Shown in pieces: positions 6,195-11,802 of a stretch of DNA of 11,802 nt. The notes below the pieces were generated by a model that had not been told where the DNA came from, did not search any database, and was given only the letters and a program-made list of their open reading frames with translations. Location: NCBI GenBank assembly GCA_947628465.1, contig CANQZZ010000033.1, forward strand, positions 1-11,802. Direction: 5' to 3'. A program made the translations under genes and the position numbers. Within the stretch, counting starts at the first letter, position 1, and the number at the start of each line of letters is the position of its first letter. This DNA is from an uncultured Clostridia bacterium (GTDB lineage Bacteria > Bacillota_A > Clostridia > TANB77 > CAG-508).

Positions 6195-6587
6195 TTATTC
6201 TGAAATTCTCAATTCATGTTTAAGGGCGTTTTGCAAAACTTGAGAAAAGTTAATGTTAGCTTTTTCCGCTTCATAACATAGCCAACTTGGTATAGTACAG
6301 TTTTTTTTAACTGTTCTTATCTCATTTTTTCTTCGATATTCTAAAAAATCAACATCAACAAGGGAAATAATATCATTTTCAGATAATTTAACTTCACTAA
6401 TTTTACTCGGAACAGGAAGCGCTTTATTATTATCTTCCATATCAATTCCCATAATACCTATAGCGTCCCTCGCCATTTCGATTGCTTCTGTTAAATCGTA
6501 GCCCTGTGTGTTAATGTCAAAATCAGGAATATATACAGTGTATCCCTCGTTATCAGGTGTTAAAATAATAGGATATGAATTTTTCAT
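6195..6587 (-). CDS. hicB: HicB antitoxin
   Basis: 130 residues from the ATG at 6587, which has GGAGG 5 bases upstream; an earlier ATG at 6599 has no ribosome site. Residues 4-46 are the HicB partial RNase H-like fold (YPIILTPDNEGYTVYIPDF, then the DLTEAIEMARDAIGIM helix) that covers the toxin. The motif VDVDFLEYR (77-85) is typical of the linker. Residues 96-126 form a ribbon-helix-helix or similar DNA-binding domain (KNCTIPSWLCYEAEKANINF) that would bind the promoter dyad at 6831-6845. It follows hicA by 41 bp in one operon, the usual toxin-first order. It neutralises HicA and autorepresses the operon. Confidence 0.92.
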   Translation of the reverse strand: MKNSYPIILTPDNEGYTVYIPDFDINTQGYDLTEAIEMARDAIGIMGIDMEDNNKALPVPSKISEVKLSENDIISLVDVDFLEYRRKNEIRTVKKNCTIPSWLCYEAEKANINFSQVLQNALKHELRISE

Positions 6588-6628
6588 AGTTACCTCCATA
6601 ATATATAATAAAAATATTTAAGTGGGGC

Positions 6629-6802
6629 TTATTTTAGCCCTCTCCTTTTGATGATTGCTTTTGCTAAATTTTCTTTTATTTCTTTGTGCCTTGGTATTGT
6701 TTCATTATCAATTCCGTTGGTGTAAATATCGTGGTTTGCTCCGTTACGCTTTAAGTACCAGTTGTGATTTTCTAAAAGTTTTATAAGGTCATTCCGTTTC
6801 AT
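6629..6802 (-). CDS. hicA: HicA toxin (mRNA interferase)
   Basis: 57 residues, MKRNDLIKLLENHNWYLKRN and onward. It has the HicA dsRBD-like fold pattern: an N-terminal helix (DLIKLLENHNW), a strand, GANHDIYTNG with the catalytic His24 of the G-x-x-H segment, then TIPRHKEIKENLAKAIIKRR, the characteristic basic C-terminal helix. The length matches known HicA (about 60). Known function: a translation-independent mRNA endonuclease held inactive by HicB. The ATG has AAGGAG 7 bases upstream. All expected residues are intact, so the pair is probably functional. Such modules often stabilise mobile elements. Confidence 0.93.
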   Translation of the reverse strand: MKRNDLIKLLENHNWYLKRNGANHDIYTNGIDNETIPRHKEIKENLAKAIIKRRGLK

Positions 6803-6825
6803 TCTCGACTCCTTTCTATATTTAT

Positions 6826-6854
6826 ATTATACGCACAAAATGCGCATAAATCAA
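6826..6854 (-). promoter_or_regulatory. hicAB promoter with embedded operator
   Basis: On the minus strand TTGATT (6849-6854) and a perfect TATAAT (6826-6831) are 17 bases apart. The dyad CGCA-N5-TGCG (6832-6844) fills the spacer, where HicB binding would block RNA polymerase. Confidence 0.75.
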
Positions 6855-6951
6855 GATATTTTAAATATATTAAAAAAATATTTTTTATGCTCAAATATAC
6901 TTATATTTGCCATAACTAAAATCGTAATTATTTATCGGAAAATAACACAAA

Positions 6952-6961
6952 ATATCGATAT
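6952..6961. promoter_or_regulatory. Palindrome ATATCGATAT upstream of HTH gene
   Basis: A perfect 10-bp palindrome about 50 bp before the start of the HTH gene at 7014. It is a possible operator for that small regulator. The site is short and could be chance in AT-rich DNA. Confidence 0.25.
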
Positions 6962-7013
6962 GCTGACGATTAAGTGGATAAATGGTAAATTAAGGCAGAA
7001 GGAGCAATAGGGA

Positions 7014-7277
7014 ATGGCTATTAGAATTTTACTTTCACGGAAGCTGGGCGAGCTTCGGTGGACACAATCAGACCTTGCAAGGAGGACCGGTATCAGACCG
7101 TCAACAATTAATGAAATGTATCACGAACTATGTGACCGGGTTAATATTGAATATCTCGACCGCATATGTAATGTGCTTAACTGTGACCTCAATGAAATAT
7201 TAATTTACATACCCCCTCAGAATAGGCAAGAAACAATTAAAATGTATAAAACCTCAATGAAAAAGACTGACATTTGA
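7014..7277 (+). CDS. Small YozG-like XRE-family transcriptional regulator
   Basis: 87 residues. Residues 1-67 form a Cro/C1-type HTH of the HTH_26 kind: LSRKLGELRWTQSDLARRTG, then IRPSTINEMYHELCDRVNIE (recognition helix region) and LDRICNVLNCDLNEILIYIP. The sequence closely resembles the YozG-like family, often found alone or beside membrane proteins. The 20-residue C-terminal tail is basic. The ATG has AAGGAG about 11 bases upstream. The base composition is visibly less AT-rich than its neighbours, which suggests a separate origin. A terminator overlaps the stop codon, so it is monocistronic and not co-transcribed with the membrane protein downstream. Target unknown. Confidence 0.85.
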   Translation: MAIRILLSRKLGELRWTQSDLARRTGIRPSTINEMYHELCDRVNIEYLDRICNVLNCDLNEILIYIPPQNRQETIKMYKTSMKKTDI

Positions 7278-7290
7278 TGTCAGTCTTTTT
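7262..7290 (+). terminator. Terminator overlapping the stop codon of the HTH gene
   Basis: AAAGACTGACAT (7262-7273) pairs perfectly with ATGTCAGTCTTT (7277-7288) around a 3-base loop, followed by T residues. The left arm encodes the last residues (KTDI) and the stop TGA lies at the loop. Confidence 0.85.
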
Positions 7291-7347
7291 GTTGTGTAAT
7301 GGAAAACTCAAATTTTATTGGGAAAAGAAAAATATACGTTAAATTAT

Positions 7348-7376
7348 TGTATTATGTAATATTTGGCAATAATACA
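7348..7376. repeat. Inverted repeat TGTATTAT / ATAATACA upstream of membrane protein
   Basis: Perfect 8-bp arms (7348-7355, 7369-7376) with a 13-base loop, 130 bp before the membrane protein start. It could be an operator or a chance AT-rich repeat. The rest of 7291-7503 is AT-rich leader; a weak promoter (TTGTAT 7421-7426, TATTAT 7445-7450) may drive the gene. Confidence 0.25.
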
Positions 7377-7503
7377 TAAAAACATATGGAAAAATTCTAC
7401 ATTTAAAAAGATAAAAATATATTGTATTTTTAGACAATAAGTGATATTATTGCACCAAAGTAATAATATGTAATTATTTTTTTATGTGAATGAGGAAATT
7501 TTA

Positions 7504-9813
7504 ATGGAAACAAAAAGCAAAGAAATGTTTTGGTTCTTAAAAGGCATATTGTCAGCTTTATTAATATCAGCAATGGGTTTTGGTGTTTTATTTGTTTTAT
7601 ATATTAATTGGGCATCTCTCTATCCAAACTCCACTCTTCCTGGACTTTTTGAATTTAAAGCAGCGTCAATAGGTGATTCAATTCTGTTGCCAATTATTAT
7701 TGGAAGTTTTGTTTTTTATAACAGAAAATTGAATCTTGATATAAAAAATAAAATACTTAGGTTGGTATTAGCAGCTGTGGCTGGAATTATAGCTTTTTCT
7801 ATTCAAATATCTTGGCTTATAAGCGATGAAACAAGTCTTAATTGGACAATACCCAAAATACATTACTTTAATTTTGCTGGTTGGTATCATGCTTTTTTCT
7901 TTATATTTATTATTATATTGATTACTGTTTTGACTACGAATATGTTTTTTACAGATAAAACATATTCTGAGAGCAACTCAAAATCAAGAATAATATCCGA
8001 ATTTCTAATTTGGTTTTGTGGTTCATTGTTTGTTAATCTGCATATTATAGATGACTATCATAAAAAAAACACGTTAGTTATTTTGATAACCGTTAATACA
8101 GTTGTATTTTTCTTTGTGTTCACTTTATTTAAATTCTTTTCTTTAAACAGAAAATTAAAGTTAAATAGCATTGCAGTTTGCTGGCTTGCAGTGATTTTAT
8201 CATACTTTATATCAAATCTTTATGTTTTTCAATATTTATTTGTTGATGTGAACTTTTTAATTATTTTAAGCAGTTTATTCTTTTGCGTTATGTTTATTGT
8301 ACCTGCTATCAAGTATGAAAAGGTAATGACAAAAATATTTTTAATGATGTCTTTTACAATAGTTCCATTACAGTATCTAATTATTAATAGCAATTCTTTC
8401 AGTTCTTTCGTTGTTAATTTATTATTCATTTTAATTTCATCTATAGTAATTGCTTTATCGCAACTGGAACTATGTAGGCATACCATAAAAATAAAAGCAA
8501 AAGACACGGGAAAAAAAGTTGATTTTAGCTATAAAATTACAAAAAGGGATGTAGTATCGTATTTATTTATGGGAATGTTAGCACAGTTGTCAATAGCATT
8601 AATAGGCTTTTTGTCTAAGGGTATTTCTAACTATTCAGATATTCTCAATAATTTGCTTAGTATTGTTACATCAATTATGATTCCACCGTATATTCGACGA
8701 ACTTTTAGAAATGTTATAGAATCAGAAAATCATGAAGAAAAAATTGTATCAAGTAGATGGCGTATTGTTACTTATTCTCTATATTTATTGTTGTTTATAG
8801 GTTCCATTTCGATTATCATATATTCATTATGCAAGTCAATTAAAAATACAATTAACAATACATATAATGCAAATTTCATCAATATAAGCTCAATTATAAT
8901 TGTTCTTTTTGCTCTGATTTTTGGAGCATATCTCTGTGCATCAAATAAAAGTAAAAACAGAATCAGTGCTGTTACTACAATTATTTTAGGTTTCTTTGCA
9001 TATTTTTCTGTTGTTCTATTAAATGTATTCTCAAATAATTTGTTAATTGATTTAAGATATATGTTTGATTATAGAGTGATAATTATGATGATTTCTGCAC
9101 TTGCGTTCTCATTTATTGTTTCATATGGATTTTACAATAACAAAATCTATTTGAGAAAGAGAGAATTTGATTTTATTTCTTTATGTGAAAGCATTGTCAT
9201 CCTTATTGGAACTCTTGCAGTATGTATGACAAATATTATTTATCTTACTATATGGCTAAGTGTAGGTAATATTATAATATTTATTTGTAGTGTTTTTGTT
9301 GTTTCGTTAGTTATTCCGTTTATATTTTGCAATAATGATTTTGCTGTTCCGCAGGAGAAAAATAATTTGCTAAAAAATAAAGCAAAAGAAGGTGTCTTAC
9401 AGGATGGATTCCTTTATGGTATAGCAACGATAATATGTCAGTTGCTTACAATTAGCTTACTTCCATCAAAGTTTAGTGTGAATTTAAATGACTTCTTTGT
9501 ACCAATATTATCTGCATTTCTATTTTCTTCCGTTTTAGTCGGACCAATAGATTTGTGTATTAGTAATAATCTAAAGCATTACTCAGATAGAAATAGTGAA
9601 TTCAATAATGATTCACAACATTATTCACATAAACAAATTGAAGAGGCGTGGTGGTTAATGAAGCTCAAACATTATCTTTCTGTTCAAAACATAGTTACAT
9701 TGTTTGTTATTTTCCCTTACTCAATTGTTACTATGTTTAGTTTTGTAATTAAGTGTGCTTCGAATAAAGACATCCATTTGAAGAATATTATTCTGCCTAA
9801 TGAAAAACAATAA
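7504..9813 (+). CDS. Large polytopic membrane protein of unknown function
   Basis: 769 residues from the ATG at 7504, with AGGA 7 bases upstream; an in-frame GTG at 7486 lacks a ribosome site. About 16-18 hydrophobic segments span the whole length, broken by two larger polar loops: near 325-350 (basic, KIKAKDTGKKVDFSYKITKR) and near 685-712 (Asn/His/Ser-rich, ending in HYSHKQIEEAWW). Near the N-terminus, between TM1-TM2 and TM3-TM4, are PNSTLPGLFEFK with SIGDSILLP (about 43-63) and WTIPKIHYFNFAG with WYHAFF (about 114-132). These have the look of conserved functional motifs with Asp and His at membrane edges. I cannot name a family. Similarity between the first and second halves is not obvious. 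It stands alone between two transcription units. Confidence 0.8.
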   Translation: METKSKEMFWFLKGILSALLISAMGFGVLFVLYINWASLYPNSTLPGLFEFKAASIGDSILLPIIIGSFVFYNRKLNLDIKNKILRLVLAAVAGIIAFSIQISWLISDETSLNWTIPKIHYFNFAGWYHAFFFIFIIILITVLTTNMFFTDKTYSESNSKSRIISEFLIWFCGSLFVNLHIIDDYHKKNTLVILITVNTVVFFFVFTLFKFFSLNRKLKLNSIAVCWLAVILSYFISNLYVFQYLFVDVNFLIILSSLFFCVMFIVPAIKYEKVMTKIFLMMSFTIVPLQYLIINSNSFSSFVVNLLFILISSIVIALSQLELCRHTIKIKAKDTGKKVDFSYKITKRDVVSYLFMGMLAQLSIALIGFLSKGISNYSDILNNLLSIVTSIMIPPYIRRTFRNVIESENHEEKIVSSRWRIVTYSLYLLLFIGSISIIIYSLCKSIKNTINNTYNANFINISSIIIVLFALIFGAYLCASNKSKNRISAVTTIILGFFAYFSVVLLNVFSNNLLIDLRYMFDYRVIIMMISALAFSFIVSYGFYNNKIYLRKREFDFISLCESIVILIGTLAVCMTNIIYLTIWLSVGNIIIFICSVFVVSLVIPFIFCNNDFAVPQEKNNLLKNKAKEGVLQDGFLYGIATIICQLLTISLLPSKFSVNLNDFFVPILSAFLFSSVLVGPIDLCISNNLKHYSDRNSEFNNDSQHYSHKQIEEAWWLMKLKHYLSVQNIVTLFVIFPYSIVTMFSFVIKCASNKDIHLKNIILPNEKQ

Positions 9814-9940
9814 ATTCTGCGTAAAAGCTACATATTTTTTGCTGCATTTTGCGCCATATTTTGTGAGTTGTCTTTGGAAAGAGTCAGCCTTTCTGAGGGA
9901 GTTCACTTGTCAGAGAAAAAAATCTAATCAAACATCTTAT

Positions 9941-9968
9941 TTGAATTTTAGTTACAGTTTAGTATAAG
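9941..9968 (+). promoter_or_regulatory. Promoter for the broken gene at 10043
   Basis: TTGAAT (9941-9946), a 16-base spacer and TATAAG (9963-9968), about 75 bp upstream of the AAGGAG ribosome site. The interval 9814-10042 otherwise holds no gene I can support. Confidence 0.4.
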
Positions 9969-10042
9969 CATGCGATAATAATAAAAATTTTGAGAATAAT
10001 TATCAACAAATGAAATTGTTAATTCAATAAGGAGAAGTCTAT

Positions 10043-11016
10043 ATGAAAGGAAGAGGTTTAGATAGTCAATACATAATCACACGATTGTTTGCCACAGATT
10101 ATTTTTATTATTATTCTAAACCGGTATTATTTGCTGCCTATTTTTCCCTTTTATTGCATATGGTAAGAATAGAGCATATTTGGATTCAGAGTTTGAAATA
10201 AAAATTGAGAATATTAAAAATATGAAGCATGGTAATTTTTATAACTATGCTACTCAAGGCTTTGGAAATATTGCTTTTTATGAGCCGTATATTAATTTTA
10301 GTTATTTTTATGAGAAATTAAGTTTATATGATGTTGAAAAATTTTGCTACTTTGATATAAAAAATGATGTAGATTCGAATTTTGAATCGGATAATATGAA
10401 AAAAGATCTAATGTATGTTTTATCAAAACGTGATCTTTTATTAAAAAGAGGGATGCCTGTTTTAGAAAGTGTAAGATATGAATTAATAAATGATTTGAAT
10501 AACTATGATAATAAATATGTTTTGGCAAAAATGTTGTATTACATTATAGATAGCAGTCATAATTTGCCAAATGTTACCTGCGAAACACAAAAATTAATTT
10601 CTGAGACCATCGGATTAACTTTAAACTTTATTCCTAATATATGTTTTGGTTTTAGGAAGGATATGGACGAGAATATGGATGTCCTTTGAGAGAGATTAAA
10701 AAAGGCTTCAAATATCCAGATGTTATGCTTGGACGGAATTTCTCTTTTCGGAGATAATAGCATTTTAAGAGAAAGTAACAATTTTTATGCCAAACTTGAA
10801 GAAATACTCTTACTTAACGAAAAATTATATATTGAAATGGTTATATCAAAATCAGGTTCTTTAGCTAATTCAGTTGCCAGTAAATACCAAGTGAATATTG
10901 AACATTTGCACAGATCCAAGGATTCATTGTCTAAATACACACTAAATAAGATTTTAAATTTATCAAAACGATTGCCTATAGAGCGTATGACTGTTAAAAG
11001 TGATGTAACTAATTGA
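10043..11016 (+). pseudogene. Disrupted gene of unknown function (frameshift plus in-frame TGA)
   Basis: The start is convincing: AAGGAG 8 bases before ATG 10043, reading MKGRGLDSQYIITRLFATDY then FYYYSK. In this frame it stops at 10201. The likely continuation lies in another frame, open from 10120 (TGIICCLFFPFIAYGKNRAY, then LDSEFEIKIENI), so a frameshift (net -1 or +2) falls in the TTA-rich tract at about 10100-10120. That frame runs to a TGA at 10687-10689 and continues in the same frame after it (ERLKKASNIQMLCLDGISLF, then GDNS) to 11016. Joined, it gives about 323 residues, soluble and mixed alpha/beta, with one short hydrophobic stretch near the shift. I do not recognise the family. 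The coherent downstream frame suggests recent decay or slippage at the repeat. Confidence 0.7.
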
Positions 11017-11100
11017 GTACAATTGATATAGCTAAAAATTAACAGTAATAGGCATAAAGCCATCACTTGTTTTATAATTTATTAAGGATACAAAAAATAT

Positions 11101-11159
11101 TATTTTTGAACTCACGGGGTGAATTTATATTCTTTAAGTTCTATTTGAGTTCAAAAATA
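11101..11159. repeat. 14-bp perfect inverted repeat with 31-base loop
   Basis: TATTTTTGAACTCA (11101-11114) and TGAGTTCAAAAATA (11146-11159). It starts about 85 bp after the broken gene and could be its terminator, although no clean T-run follows the right arm. It could also be the ends of a very small element or a binding site near an attachment region. Confidence 0.5.
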
Positions 11160-11223
11160 TATGTAATCAAAAATTAATTATGGATTTCAGAATATAAATT
11201 GTAATAGATAAGCCGATAAACTA

Positions 11224-11320
11224 TGGTATAATAACATAAAAACAATTTAAACGATAGAGTGGGAGTAGATAGCAAAAACCTCAGAAGTCCGATAAACACT
11301 GGATTTCTGAGGTTATTTTT
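11224..11320 (+). ncRNA. Candidate short transcript: extended -10 promoter to strong terminator
   Basis: TGG-TATAAT (11224-11232) is a good extended -10 without a clear -35. RNA would start near 11239 and end near 11320, about 80 bases, mostly the terminator hairpin. A purine-rich GAGTGGGAG (about 11257) precedes it. It may be a small RNA, or the leader of a gene removed by integration. Confidence 0.3.
11277..11320. terminator. Bidirectional terminator downstream of the integrase fragment
   Basis: AACCTCAGAAGTCC (11277-11290) pairs with GGATTTCTGAGGTT (11301-11314), one mismatch, with ATTTTTT after it on the + strand and TTTTTG after it on the minus strand. It would end both rightward transcripts and the leftward integrase transcript. 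Confidence 0.8.
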
Positions 11321-11348
11321 TGCATTTTTGGAACTGCTGTGGGACGAT

Positions 11349-11731
11349 TTAATTATTAAATAATTCGTTTGCCTTATTATTAAGCTCGGAAGCAAGCATT
11401 GTTTGTTTGTTAGGGTAGAGGTGTGAATAAGTATTGAGTGTGGTTTCTATGTTCTCATGCCCAAGTCGTTCAGATATGAGAAGAATATTCATTCCCATTT
11501 CAATACATAGTGAAGCGTGTGAATGGCGTAGGTCGTGCACTCTTATAATTTTCACTCCGGCACGTTTTGCATATTTTTCAAGAGCCTTATTTAGTACGCC
11601 ATTTGAATTAAAGTCAAAGATTCTGTCATCTGGCTTAATTCCGTATAACTGGTTAATATATTTGCATAACTCTTTATAACAAAATTCAGGTAATGTTACG
11701 ATTCTTTTGCTTTTCTTTGTTTTGGGTTGGA
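11349..11731 (-). pseudogene. int: Tyrosine recombinase (integrase), C-terminal part, 5' end replaced by IS
   Basis: About 127 residues of an integrase catalytic domain, entering from the IS near 11731. In order: beta-hairpin Lys region QPKTKKSKRIVTLP, then the HxxR box HDLRHSHASL, the RLGHENIETT box and the nucleophile Tyr in NTYSHLYP, and a normal C-terminus (ELNNKANELFNN). The open frame extends to 11774, but those first residues are IS sequence. It lacks the N-terminal domains and the first catalytic Arg, so it is inactive. It is not the missing half of the integrase at the left edge: both carry the PKT(K/R)KS...(L/M)PEF...YI segment with different residues. Confidence 0.9.
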
Positions 11732-11802
11732 TGTATACTAAAAAAGTGGACAAGTATGATAGAATAGAAGACAAGTAAAAAAGGAAGGAAGAAAGTTATG
11801 TG
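11732..11802 (+). mobile_element. Left end of the same IS type, truncated by window edge
   Basis: A terminal-repeat core AAAGTGGACAAGTA (11743-11756) matches the inverted right end at 47-60. It is followed by an AAGGAAGGA ribosome site and an ATG at 11798-11800, probably the first transposase ORF. The outer end at 11732 (TGTATACT...) is chosen from where integrase homology stops. The orientation (+) is the same as the copy at the left edge. Confidence 0.6.

Larger units (their letters stand above)
11017..11348. other. Non-coding gap between broken gene and integrase fragment
   Basis: It contains a 14-bp inverted repeat (11101-11159), an extended -10 (11224-11232) and a bidirectional terminator (11277-11320). 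The attachment site of the element whose integrase ends at 11349 would be expected near here. I see no repeat in the window that could mark it. Confidence 0.5.

Noticed and set aside
9721..9906. Minus-strand 61-codon ORF overlapping the end of the membrane protein
   Set aside because: No ribosome site or domain; antisense to the coding end of a clear gene.
11260..11361. Short + strand ORF from GTG 11260 through the terminator
   Set aside because: It is made of the terminator stem and the antisense of the integrase end; no conserved look and the promoter is weak.
66..11731. The two integrase fragments as one gene interrupted by a single IS in a circular molecule
   Set aside because: Both fragments contain the PKT(K/R)KS...PEF...YI segment with different residues, so they would overlap by about 25 residues.
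11738..11774. Start of the right-hand integrase fragment at 11774
   Set aside because: The first 12 or so codons, including the TTG start, are IS terminal-repeat sequence; integrase homology begins only at about QPKT.
1..11802. CRISPR arrays, tRNA or rRNA genes
   Set aside because: I saw no regularly spaced direct repeats, cloverleaf pattern or rRNA-like sequence.

Overview
The window is strongly AT-rich, uses ordinary Shine-Dalgarno sites (AAGGAG/GGAGG), and carries a type I dockerin, phage-type integrases, a HicAB pair and XRE-type regulators. This fits a gut or rumen Clostridia genome, most likely a cellulosome-forming Ruminococcus-like member of the Oscillospiraceae. The assignment is inference from gene content, not from a marker gene.

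Both edges lie in the same kind of insertion sequence. Bases 1 to about 75 look like the right end of an IS (transposase C-terminus, then terminal repeat). About 11732-11802 look like the left end (terminal repeat, then a transposase start codon). The 14-base core TACTTGTCCACTTT (47-60) recurs inverted at 11743-11756. Next to each IS end is half of a phage integrase on the minus strand: the N-terminal part at the left edge and the C-terminal part at the right edge. The halves share a homologous stretch of about 25 residues, so they come from two different integrase genes.

Positions 66-5407 form a phage or ICE-like lysogeny module. A Cro-like HTH gene (5216-5407, +) diverges from a CI-like repressor (4627-4965, -) across about 250 bp holding two 18-bp dyads of the form TTCTYA-N6-TGAGA. 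Leftward from the repressor come a SAP-domain protein, a lipoprotein, a coiled-coil DUF4041/GIY-YIG protein, a second lipoprotein and the truncated integrase. They are tightly packed and partly translationally coupled. Lipoproteins between repressor and integrase are known superinfection-exclusion factors in other Firmicutes phages, so this is the best candidate for an under-described system. A 45-residue + strand ORF (4560-4697) runs tail-to-tail into the repressor gene and resembles the repressor's last helix.

Positions 5408-7503 hold a hairpin around a 12-codon ORF, a terminator, a stand-alone secreted dockerin with a strong terminator, a hicA-hicB toxin-antitoxin operon with a readable promoter and operator, and a small YozG-like HTH regulator whose terminator overlaps its own stop codon. 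No phage structural or lytic genes are present.

Positions 7504-11348 hold a 769-residue polytopic membrane protein of unknown function and a broken gene (one frameshift, one in-frame TGA). They also hold a 14-bp inverted repeat and a short promoter-terminator unit just outside the second integrase fragment.
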